Shown: piece by piece, positions 8,601 through 14,553 of the stretch
Layout: each line of letters opens with the position of its first letter
How positions within the stretch are numbered: the first letter of the stretch is position 1
NCBI GenBank assembly: GCA_964603255.1
Contig: CAZRVA010000062.1
Location: 1 to 14,614, forward strand
Length of the DNA: 14,614 nt
Source: UBA6183 sp964603255
GTDB taxonomy: Bacteria > Bacteroidota > Bacteroidia > UKL13-3
Reading direction: 5' to 3'
Position numbers and translations under genes: made by a program
The notes under the pieces: model-generated
The model's database searches: none
Told to the model about the DNA's origin: nothing
The model's input: only the letters and a program-made list of their open reading frames with translations

Positions 8601-9426
8601 TAATGGAACCTGCGAAAACTCATCAAGCATTATAGTACGTGTTGATGCAAAACCAGCAACACCAATTGTTACATCAAATGTAACAGGTAATGCATTTTGT
8701 ACCGGAGCATCAGCAACACTTACCTCTAGTGCAACAGCCGGAAACCAATGGTATAAAAATGGAAATGCAATTGTAGGTGCAACAGCAAAAACATACAGCG
8801 CAACCGACTCTGGTTCGTATACAGTTATTGCCACAACAGGCGGTTGCTCATCAAGCGAATCAATGGCTAAAACATACTCTATTTTACCTCGCCCAACTGT
8901 TGGCAGCATAACCGGCATTTTAAGTCCGGTAAGAGGCGAAGCCAATACGTATAGCGTGCCAACACAAGCAGGTTTAACTTTTGTATGGAGTATTGCTGCG
9001 GGTAAAGGAACCATTTTAAGTGGAAACAATACGGCTACAATTAGTGCAAGATTTAACGTAGTTGATACTGCTACTTTAATGGTAACATCTCGCACCGCAG
9101 AAAATTGTTTGAGTTTACCAAGCAAAGTAATTATTAACGTTACACCTGCTGTTGGTTTAAATGAAGAAACTGCATTGCGTAACTTAAGTGTATACCCTAT
9201 TCCTACCAAAACAATGTTAAACATTAAATTAGAAGGAATAGAAAATGGCAACGCAGATATTCGTTTAGTAAATATGCTTGGTCAGGTTGTGCAAACCCAA
9301 ACCATAAACATTACTACAGGTATACAAACACATAGTATTGATGTAAGCAACCTAAATAAAGGAATCTACTTAATGGAATTGCAACACAGCAAAACCAAAT
9401 TGGTTAAACGTATTGTGGTTGAGTAA
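5614..9426 (+). CDS. S8 (subtilisin-like) protease with PKD/Ig-like domains and T9SS sorting domain
   Basis: A 1270-residue secreted serine protease. The signal peptide is residues 1-19 (cut at TMA|Q), followed by a short propeptide-like segment to about 90. The S8 catalytic domain (about 95-440) has a full set of residues: D121 in GIWDGG, H148 in DHATHVAG, oxyanion N260 in AAGN and S374 in SGTSMATP. A Kp43-type beta-barrel follows (about 450-573, with LKITISWTDRPG). Then come a PKD domain (577-657), a MAM-like/'choice-of-anchor' jelly-roll region (660-850), a second PKD domain (855-935), two Ig-like domains with paired cysteines (936-1011 and 1012-1090), a PKD-like domain (1091-1177) and a type A T9SS sorting domain (1190-1270: YPIPT, LVNMLGQVV, LNKGIYLMEL, KRIVVE). 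The last should be removed during export across the outer membrane. The role is probably extracellular protein degradation; the accessory domains may bind substrate or surfaces. The start ATG is 18 bp after the preceding gene. Confidence 0.95.
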   Translation: MKKTILTLLLGAAMLPTMAQLVQQPPVSERPLEIRLYEKSILQQVELQRVLKERNLPARTEFADGSIKQAMYVTSTGQIIYNTTYNIGAGRTISTNKVWPGGTLGTSLTGSNMPNRLGIWDGGAVRVSHQELTGRATQTDGSSQLSDHATHVAGTMIASGVDANSKGMAYQASLKAYDWNSDNFEMTQAAAAGMLISNHSYGSISGWYFDQGQNRWEWYGDRFVSTVEDYKFGWYNDQAQDWDQIAFDYPNYLICKAAGNDRGENLSGTTTWYHSDGTLGSGTAPLRDGGAAGYDCVSTYSTAKNVLTVGAVNKIGGNTGNGWTQASDVVMSSFSGWGPTDDGRIKPDIVSPGVSIKSSYSNADNAYSTISGTSMATPAASGSLLLVQQHYFARKGKYMRAASLKGLVIHTADEAGTSEGPDYRFGWGLMNTASAVKFINDSNINKLEERVLTSGTPQSLQFTADAGKPLKITISWTDRPGTPVTSNLLDNTTRMLVNDLDIRLTRASDNTVYNPFILDPANPAAAATRGDNNRDNVEMIYIAAPTAGVYTLTISNKATLVGGSQAYTLLISNGVEKPMAQFTANRTAICVGQNITFTDASTGGITQRLWSFPGGTPSTSTATNPTITYNTPGIYPVSLKIIGNLGNDSVYKTDYITVGGIALPFLETFESNSTTLNTWGTSNPDAGTTWALYSTGGTTPGSASAGINLYEYSSTGQRDALIAPALNLSTHTNVNLTFNHAYTRYGGSNQTDSLIVYASTNCGTTWIRLQGFGENGTGNFATYQESGYPYGSQTAFAPATAADWCGGGTGSGCKTISLAQFAGQSSVTLKFESYNRYGNNLYIDNIRVDGTLLKPVANFESATTVCVGDQVTFTDKSTNIPTNWDWTFDGANQTTSTQRNPVVTYNTPGVYNVKLKSSNASGADSITRSNYINVVARPTTPNIKAAGAVAFCIGDSVLLSTDSTGNIKWYVNDVLIAQNVQQIYASQNATYRVAKSNGTCENSSSIIVRVDAKPATPIVTSNVTGNAFCTGASATLTSSATAGNQWYKNGNAIVGATAKTYSATDSGSYTVIATTGGCSSSESMAKTYSILPRPTVGSITGILSPVRGEANTYSVPTQAGLTFVWSIAAGKGTILSGNNTATISARFNVVDTATLMVTSRTAENCLSLPSKVIINVTPAVGLNEETALRNLSVYPIPTKTMLNIKLEGIENGNADIRLVNMLGQVVQTQTINITTGIQTHSIDVSNLNKGIYLMELQHSKTKLVKRIVVE

Positions 9427-9444
9427 CTACAAATAAGCTTTTAC

Positions 9445-9486
9445 AAAAAACAGGCTGTCTTTTTTACGAGACAGCCTGTTTTTTTT
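9445..9486. terminator. Bidirectional intrinsic terminator
   Basis: A perfect 16-bp stem is formed by 9445-9460 (A-tract then CAGGCTGTCT) and 9469-9484 (AGACAGCCTG then T-tract). The loop is 8 nt, TTTTTACG, and T residues continue to 9486. The A-tract on one side and the T-tract on the other let it work in both directions. It can end both the plus-strand protease message and the minus-strand dusB message. Confidence 0.93.
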
Positions 9487-9567
9487 GTGTTGTGCTTTGC
9501 AAGATATTATTTCAAACAACTCTTTGCATGGGTTGATAACCTTATAAAATTGGTAGATTAAGCCTAG

Positions 9568-10563
9568 TTAAACAGTTAATGCAAGTCCTTGGTATTTCAT
9601 TACCACTTCATCTAAAATTTCGTGCACTTGCTGGTGGGTTGATGCCATTACCAAACGTGTACGGTATTCTTTAAAATTCGGAATTCCTTTAAAGTATGGG
9701 CCATAATGTGTGCGCATTTCAAAAATTCCGGCAATTGGGCCCTTCCATTGCACACTAAAATCTAAGTGCTTACGTACCACTTCGGCACGCTCAACTATAC
9801 TTGGTGCAGCAAGCAAGTTGCCTGTGGCCATGTAATGTTTTATTTCATTAAAAATCCATGGATAACCAATAGCTGCTCGGCCAATCATAATGCCATCAAC
9901 ACCAAATCTGTTTTTATATTCCAGTGCCTTTTGAGGTGAGTCAATATCACCATTACCAAAAATTGGAATTTGTATGCGTGGGTTATTTTTTACTTTGGCA
10001 ATTAAAGTCCAATCAGCTTCGCCTTTATACAATTGCGCACGTGTTCGTCCATGTATAGAAAGTGCCTTTATACCCACATCAAACAATCGCTCGGCAACTT
10101 CTTCAATGTTTTTACTGTTCTCGTCCCAACCTAAGCGTGTTTTAACAGTAACAGGTAGTTTGGTTGATTTAACCACACGTTCCGTAATCTTTACCATTTG
10201 TGGCAAGTCTTTTAAAATAGCCGCTCCGGCACCTTTACATACTACTTTTTTTACAGGGCAACCAAAATTAATATCCAACAAATCAGGATTGGTGGCATCT
10301 ACAATTTTGGCTGCTAATTCCATCGACTCTTCGTCACCACCAAAAATTTGAATACCAATTGGGCGCTCATAATCAAATATATCTAGCTTTTTACGGCTTT
10401 TAATGGCATCACGAATCAAACCTTCGCTACTAATAAACTCAGTATACATCAGGTCGGCACCCTTATCTTTACAAACTGCCCTAAAAGGCGGATCACTCAC
10501 ATCCTCCATGGGGGCAAGTAATAAAGGGAATTCACCCAATTCTATGTTTCCTATCTTAACCAT
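9568..10563 (-). CDS. dusB: tRNA-dihydrouridine synthase (DusB type)
   Basis: A 331-residue FMN-dependent enzyme that reduces particular uridines of tRNA to dihydrouridine. The Dus TIM-barrel motifs appear in order: LAPMEDVSDPPFR (16-28), FGGDE (74-78), NFGCPVKKV with the catalytic cysteine C102, KTRLGWD (141-147), SIHGRTRAQLYKGEADW (169-185), IFGNGDI (201-207) and DGIMIGRAAIGYPWIF (223-238, the FMN-phosphate region). A helical C-terminal domain (about 255-331) contains EMRTHYGPYFKG. The VKKVVCKGAGAA form after the cysteine is typical of the DusB/NifR3 group. Length is normal and the start is an ATG. It is cytoplasmic and stands alone: convergent with the protease gene across the terminator, and divergent from the CPBP operon with only 29 bp between starts. 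Confidence 0.95.
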   Translation of the reverse strand: MVKIGNIELGEFPLLLAPMEDVSDPPFRAVCKDKGADLMYTEFISSEGLIRDAIKSRKKLDIFDYERPIGIQIFGGDEESMELAAKIVDATNPDLLDINFGCPVKKVVCKGAGAAILKDLPQMVKITERVVKSTKLPVTVKTRLGWDENSKNIEEVAERLFDVGIKALSIHGRTRAQLYKGEADWTLIAKVKNNPRIQIPIFGNGDIDSPQKALEYKNRFGVDGIMIGRAAIGYPWIFNEIKHYMATGNLLAAPSIVERAEVVRKHLDFSVQWKGPIAGIFEMRTHYGPYFKGIPNFKEYRTRLVMASTHQQVHEILDEVVMKYQGLALTV

Positions 10564-10579
10564 TGTTATATTCGCAGCG

Positions 10580-10587
10580 CAAAAATA
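10580..10587 (-). promoter_or_regulatory. Candidate -7 promoter element for dusB
   Basis: The minus strand reads TATTTTTG, an exact match to TAnnTTTG, 17 bp before the dusB ATG. This would give a 5' leader of roughly 10 nt. No clear -33 element is seen. A one-mismatch version on the plus strand (TATATTCG, 10567-10574) could serve the divergent CPBP operon, but is too weak to list separately. Confidence 0.33.
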
Positions 10588-10592
10588 GGTAA

Positions 10593-11537
10593 ATGACTGA
10601 AAAGAATTTGATTTGGAACCACCCTGTGGTATTTTTTATTACACGCATGTTTATTTTGGCCGGCATGATGTTGGTTTTTGCAGGATTTGCCTACAGCGTA
10701 GCCATTTACACTTGCAAACCCATATTTGGTGTAGATTATTTAGCCAACCCAAGTTTACTAACCGATTTTAACTCCACGTCAAACCTAAATGCGCTTAAAT
10801 ACATACAAGCACTCACTTCGGCCGGTATGTTTATTTATCCTGCCTGGTATTTTTGCAAAGCCTTACATCAAACCCCAGCCGAGTTTTTAAAGTTAAACCG
10901 TAAAACTACTCTAACTGAAATTGTACTATCTGTTGCCATCGTTTTAGCAGCCATGCCTTTTGTAAGCTGGTTGGTTTATGCAAATAGTTTTATACAACTC
11001 CCTGCATCAATGGCACAATTAGAGCAAGAGTTAAAGGCAGCCGAAGAACTTGCAGCAAAGCTTACTCAAGCATTTGTAAAGGCCGACACACTTGATGTAT
11101 TGTGGGTGAATATTTTAGTAATTGCTGTTTTACCTGCCATTGGCGAAGAGTTTTTATTTAGAGGTGTTTTGCAAAACTTTGTGCGCTTAACCACAGGTAA
11201 AAAACATTTTGCAGTGTGGATGATTGCCATTGTTTTTAGTGCTTTTCACGGACAATTTTATGGATTTATTCCACGCTTAATTTTAGGGGCTGCATTGGGT
11301 TACGCCTATTTATTTACCGGAAACCTTTGGATTAGTATTGTGATGCACTTTGTAAACAATGCTTTTGCAGTAGGAAGCAGCTACACCCCTATTAAAAACA
11401 ATTTACCAACGGTAATGCAAGATGGTTATGTTTTTGAATCGTGGGTGATTAATGCCGGGAGTGCATTGTTGGCCATTGTTTTGTTGTGGATTTTACGTAA
11501 GATTACCTTTAAACGTGTGTGGTATAATGGCGAGTGA
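10593..11537 (+). CDS. CPBP-family intramembrane (glutamic-type) protease
   Basis: A 314-residue multi-spanning membrane protein of the CPBP/Abi (CAAX protease Rce1-like) family. The family motifs are present: EEFLFRG with E185, E186 and R190 (motif 1), FSAFHGQFYGFIPR with H219 (motif 2), and IVMHFVNNAF with H252 and N256 (motif 3). These cluster in the C-terminal half, as expected of the active-site core. Hydrophobic segments lie near 15-40, 70-88, 108-130, 170-185, 205-217, 228-260 and 284-300. An alanine/glutamate-rich amphipathic stretch (138-165, AQLEQELKAAEELAAKL) may be periplasmic or coiled. Bacterial members process peptides or membrane proteins, but the substrate here is unknown. 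It leads an operon and overlaps the next gene by 11 bp. Confidence 0.9.
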   Translation: MTEKNLIWNHPVVFFITRMFILAGMMLVFAGFAYSVAIYTCKPIFGVDYLANPSLLTDFNSTSNLNALKYIQALTSAGMFIYPAWYFCKALHQTPAEFLKLNRKTTLTEIVLSVAIVLAAMPFVSWLVYANSFIQLPASMAQLEQELKAAEELAAKLTQAFVKADTLDVLWVNILVIAVLPAIGEEFLFRGVLQNFVRLTTGKKHFAVWMIAIVFSAFHGQFYGFIPRLILGAALGYAYLFTGNLWISIVMHFVNNAFAVGSSYTPIKNNLPTVMQDGYVFESWVINAGSALLAIVLLWILRKITFKRVWYNGE

Positions 11538-11742
11538 TTTTAATAAAATTTATCAAACAGGTAACCCAATAGAGGCTGAAATCATTATACAAATGCTGGA
11601 AGAAAACGGCATTAATGCAGTTAGTATGAATAAAAGAGACAGCAGTTATCATGCATTTGGAGTAATTGAAATATATTGCCCCGCAAATGATGTAGTTACC
11701 GCACTGCATTTAATAAATAATAACCCAACTCATGAAAAGTAA
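11527..11742 (+). CDS. DUF2007-like small protein
   Basis: A 71-residue soluble protein, beginning MASDFNKIYQTGNPIEAEI, that resembles the DUF2007 (putative signal-transducing) family. These small proteins have a ferredoxin-like fold in which a helix (IEAEIIIQMLEENGI) is followed by strands and a closing element with xVYCPANDVxxAxxLI character (here IEIYCPANDVVTALHLI). The frame extends upstream to 11452, but that segment is the CPBP gene read in another frame. The ATG at 11527 gives a family-like N-terminus. It overlaps the CPBP gene by 11 bp and the cdsA gene by 11 bp, so its translation is probably coupled to both. The function of the family is not established. Confidence 0.82.
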   Translation: MASDFNKIYQTGNPIEAEIIIQMLEENGINAVSMNKRDSSYHAFGVIEIYCPANDVVTALHLINNNPTHEK

Positions 11743-12553
11743 TTTTGTACAACGCAGCATAACGGGCGCTGTTTTTGTTTCGGCTGTGGTAGCAGCAACC
11801 ATGTTTAGCGAGTTCAGCTTTTTTATATTGCTGTTTATAATTAATTTTTTATGTCTGCTAGAGTTTTACGAATTGGTTTTACCAGACAAGCGCTGGATTG
11901 AAAAGTACTTGGGTATTATTTGTGGCAGTGTTATTTTTATCATGTTTGCCATGATATTTTCGGCCGATTTATCCTTGGCTTGGTACTATAACCTTATCCC
12001 TATTTTTATGTTTATGTTCATCATTAAATTATTTGAACGTACACATAACGAATTCTCAACCCTGGCATTTCAGGTATTGGGTTTGTTGTACATAACAATG
12101 CCAATTGTTATGTTGGCCAAAATGGGTTTCTTAAACTCGTTAAGTTACAGCCCGGGTTTACCTATGGGTTTCTTTTTATTGTTATGGACCAGCGATACGG
12201 GCGCTTATTTAGCGGGCAGAAGCTTTGGTAAAACAAAATTGTTTGAACGCATTTCGCCTAAAAAAACTTGGGAAGGCAGCATTGGCGGAACCATTTTAAG
12301 TATTGCCGTGGCCTACGGTATTTCTAAGTTATTAGGGTTTGATGATGTAACTACTTTTGATTGGATGGTGATTGCCGTATTGGTGGTAATTTTTGGCACC
12401 TTTGGCGATTTGTTTGAATCGTTATTAAAAAGAAACTTACACATAAAAGATAGTGGTACCATTTTACCGGGGCATGGTGGTGTATTAGATCGTTTTGATG
12501 GTTTGTTTTTGGCCATACCTGCAGTGTTTTTTTATTTGCTATTTACTAACTAA
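11732..12553 (+). CDS. cdsA: Phosphatidate cytidylyltransferase (CDP-diacylglycerol synthase)
   Basis: An integral membrane enzyme of 273 residues that joins CTP and phosphatidic acid to make CDP-diacylglycerol, the branch-point precursor of bacterial phospholipids. The CDS signature SxxKRx4KDx...PxHGGxxDRxD is complete at 230-256 (SLLKRNLHIKD, then PGHGGVLDRFD). The other conserved block, WTSDTGAYLAGRSFGKTK (152-169) followed by ISPKKTWEGSIGG (174-186), is also intact. About seven to eight hydrophobic segments are spread along the chain. The ATG lies inside the end of the DUF2007-like gene (11-bp overlap), and the SRPBCC gene starts 8 bp after the stop. Its product is the substrate of PssA, encoded at 4304-5011. 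Confidence 0.96.
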   Translation: MKSNFVQRSITGAVFVSAVVAATMFSEFSFFILLFIINFLCLLEFYELVLPDKRWIEKYLGIICGSVIFIMFAMIFSADLSLAWYYNLIPIFMFMFIIKLFERTHNEFSTLAFQVLGLLYITMPIVMLAKMGFLNSLSYSPGLPMGFFLLLWTSDTGAYLAGRSFGKTKLFERISPKKTWEGSIGGTILSIAVAYGISKLLGFDDVTTFDWMVIAVLVVIFGTFGDLFESLLKRNLHIKDSGTILPGHGGVLDRFDGLFLAIPAVFFYLLFTN

Positions 12554-12561
12554 TTGTTGGC

Positions 12562-13092
12562 ATGAAATTGTTTAAAATATACCTGATTATTTTTGGTGTT
12601 GTGTTTGCGTTTGTAATGGGATCGAGATTTTTTCCGCACACGTATCATGTAAATCGCAGCATTGTAATTAATAAACCCGTAAGCCAAACATTTGCTTATT
12701 TAAGCAACTACAAAAACTGGGAGCAATGGAGTTTATGGAATAAAAGTGTGGATAGCACTTTGTATTACTTTTACAACAACATACAAGATAGCATTGGTGC
12801 ACGCCAATACTTTTATGGTGCATTATTAGGACAAGGTTATTTTGAAACTATAGGTTACAAAAAAGACAGCAGCATACAATTTATATTAAGTGTAAACCGT
12901 GCCGAAAGAACAGCTGCGGGTACTTTTACTTTTAAAGCGATTGATGCCAATACTACCGAGCTACATTGGATTGATAGTGGCGATGTAGGCAACAACCCCA
13001 TTAAACGATACATGATTCCATTTGTTACTAAAAATACAGCTACTACTTTAGATAATGGATTGGCAAGCATTAAAGCTCAATTGGAGAAGTAG
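12562..13092 (+). CDS. Membrane-anchored SRPBCC (START/polyketide cyclase-like) protein
   Basis: A 176-residue protein with one N-terminal hydrophobic segment (LFKIYLIIFGVVFAFVMG, about 3-20). A domain with the SRPBCC fold pattern follows: the strand HVNRSIVINKPVSQTFAYL, the helix/loop NYKNWEQWSLWNK, a central antiparallel sheet, and a closing helix near 155-175 (TKNTATTLDNGLASIKAQLEK). The motif INKPVxxTFxYLxxYxNWxxWSxW is characteristic of these proteins. The family binds hydrophobic ligands in a cavity, and the ligand here is unknown. Being last in the operon after cdsA, it might bind a lipid at the membrane, but that is inference. The start is an ATG 8 bp after cdsA. No clear terminator hairpin follows it. 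Confidence 0.85.
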   Translation: MKLFKIYLIIFGVVFAFVMGSRFFPHTYHVNRSIVINKPVSQTFAYLSNYKNWEQWSLWNKSVDSTLYYFYNNIQDSIGARQYFYGALLGQGYFETIGYKKDSSIQFILSVNRAERTAAGTFTFKAIDANTTELHWIDSGDVGNNPIKRYMIPFVTKNTATTLDNGLASIKAQLEK

Positions 13093-13411
13093 TTATTGGT
13101 TGGCTAGTTTATGGTTTTTAGTTCGAAGTAAATGGTTCGGTCATTTCGGATGCAACACCACTATCACCCCGATTTGTGACCACCCCTACAGCTTGGGTAT
13201 AGAAGTGTGCTGATGAAAATTTACTTGTACCAAAATTTTATTTCAGAAAATAGTTTTTCATGTTGTGGTATTGTGCCAAAATCACTTCGACACTGTTATA
13301 TAAAACCTTGGCGTAGCCACTCTCAAATTTTTAGGATAAAGTATTGGATTACTTTCTTGCTAATTAAGCATTTATATACTTAATTAGTATTTGCTTTATA
13401 AACCATTAACC
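13093..13411. other. Non-coding stretch in front of the recombinase gene
   Basis: About 320 bp with no convincing gene, tRNA or terminator. It contains a segment weakly resembling the 43-bp repeat found beyond the recombinase (13162-13206) and a perfect 9-bp inverted repeat (13360-13387). Local composition is more GC-rich at 13140-13200 than in the AT-rich stretch 13320-13411 next to the gene. It probably holds the recombinase promoter, and possibly a site on which that enzyme acts. Confidence 0.6.
13360..13387. repeat. Perfect 9-bp inverted repeat before the recombinase gene
   Basis: CTAATTAAG (13360-13368) and CTTAATTAG (13379-13387) are exact reverse complements separated by 10 bp. They end 24 bp before the recombinase ATG. 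This could be an operator overlapping its promoter, or a pair of recombinase-binding arms. Core sites of this enzyme class usually have 9-13-bp arms around 6-8 bp, so a 10-bp spacer is somewhat long. Strong AT-richness raises the chance-match risk. Confidence 0.5.
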
Positions 13412-14524
13412 ATGAATGATCCTAATTTACAACTCCAACATTTTGTTACCAATAAAACTATCACCGCCAAATTGGTAACACACGATAGCCAGCAGCGCAT
13501 AGCCTTATACTTTGAAAATAATGCAGCAATTAACCAATTGGTACGCACAATACCTGGAGCACGTTGGAGCCGAACATTAAAAGCTTGGCACATTGCTGAT
13601 GTTGAAACTAACAGAAAATTAATGTGTATTGCCTTGCCTATTAAAACATATTCGCCCAAAGATAGCAATACATTCGCACCCAATACACCACAATATGTTG
13701 AACGGTTTACACGATGGATGCAATCAAAAAGGTATAGCGAACAAACCATAAAAGTATATACCGATGCTATAATAGTGTTGCTCAAGTATTATGCACACAA
13801 GCCCATATTAGAGATAGATAACACCGATATTATAAACTTTAACAACGATTATATTAAGAAAAACAACTACTCTGCCTCTTATCAAAACCAGGTAGTAAAT
13901 GCGCTCAAATTATTTTTTGCTATCGTAAAAGATACAAAAATAAACTTAGCAACTGTACACAGGCCTAAACGCGAAAAAAAGATACCCAATGTTTTAAGTA
14001 AAGAAGAAGTAGGCGCAATTTTAAATTCATTAAACAACATAAAACACAAAGCCATGTTATCACTTATTTATAGTTGCGGTTTAAGGTGTGGCGAATTGCT
14101 AAAAATAGAATTAACAGACATTGATGCCAAGCGAAACATACTGCGTATAAACCAATCGAAAGGAAAAAAGGACAGAATATGCCCATTGAGCGACAAAACA
14201 ATAAGCTTATTGCGCCAATACGCAAAGGCACACAAAACCGAGCGTTATTTGTTTGAAGGGATGCAAAAGGGTATGCCATATGATGCAAGAAGCTTACAAC
14301 TTGTATTAAAGCAGGCGGTAAAAAGGGCCAACATCAACAAGCCAGTTACCTTGCATTGGCTACGCCATAGTTATGCAACTCATTTATTAGAAAACGGGAC
14401 AGATTTACGTTATATTCAAGAAATTTTAGGGCATAGCAGCAGCAAAACTACTGAAATATATACGCATGTAAGTACACGAAATATTCGTAATATTGTTTCA
14501 CCATTTGACAGTTTAGATATATGA
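13412..14524 (+). CDS. Tyrosine recombinase (phage-integrase/Xer-like) with extra N-terminal domain
   Basis: A 370-residue site-specific recombinase that should cut and rejoin DNA through a covalent tyrosine link. In ATG numbering the catalytic set is complete: R225 in LRCGEL, K250 in SKGKK, H315 and R318 in LHWLRHSYATHL, H341 in LGHSS and Y350 in EIYTH. A SAM-like core-binding domain (about 93-178) precedes it. The first 80 or so residues form an additional domain carrying RTIPGARWSRTLKAWHI (45-61), which resembles the HARP-like/arm-binding region of some Bacteroidota integrases. The extra helix that marks integron integrases between the catalytic blocks is absent, so it is not a standard IntI. 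The frame opens at a TTG (13391), but the ATG at 13412 is preferred. A 43-bp palindromic repeat begins 38 bp after its stop. Confidence 0.92.
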   Translation: MNDPNLQLQHFVTNKTITAKLVTHDSQQRIALYFENNAAINQLVRTIPGARWSRTLKAWHIADVETNRKLMCIALPIKTYSPKDSNTFAPNTPQYVERFTRWMQSKRYSEQTIKVYTDAIIVLLKYYAHKPILEIDNTDIINFNNDYIKKNNYSASYQNQVVNALKLFFAIVKDTKINLATVHRPKREKKIPNVLSKEEVGAILNSLNNIKHKAMLSLIYSCGLRCGELLKIELTDIDAKRNILRINQSKGKKDRICPLSDKTISLLRQYAKAHKTERYLFEGMQKGMPYDARSLQLVLKQAVKRANINKPVTLHWLRHSYATHLLENGTDLRYIQEILGHSSSKTTEIYTHVSTRNIRNIVSPFDSLDI

Positions 14525-14553
14525 AAACACCCACAAAACAATTAAATCAAAAA

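Noticed and set aside
8583..9251. Long antisense open frame (222 codons) inside the protease gene
   Set aside because: It lies wholly opposite the Ig-like/PKD part of a clearly real gene, shows no recognisable domain, and arises from the stop-poor codon use of threonine/alanine-rich sequence.
9974..10351. Plus-strand open frame of 125 codons opposite dusB
   Set aside because: It is a shadow of the complete, motif-bearing dusB gene and encodes no recognisable protein.
11452..11526. Upstream extension of the DUF2007-like gene
   Set aside because: These 25 codons are the end of the CPBP gene read in another frame, with cysteine/tryptophan-rich residues unlike the family. The ATG at 11527 is the better start.
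13126..13226. Inverted pair AAGTAAAT / ATTTACTT in the non-coding stretch
   Set aside because: Only 8 bp, AT-rich, and 85 bp apart; expected by chance.
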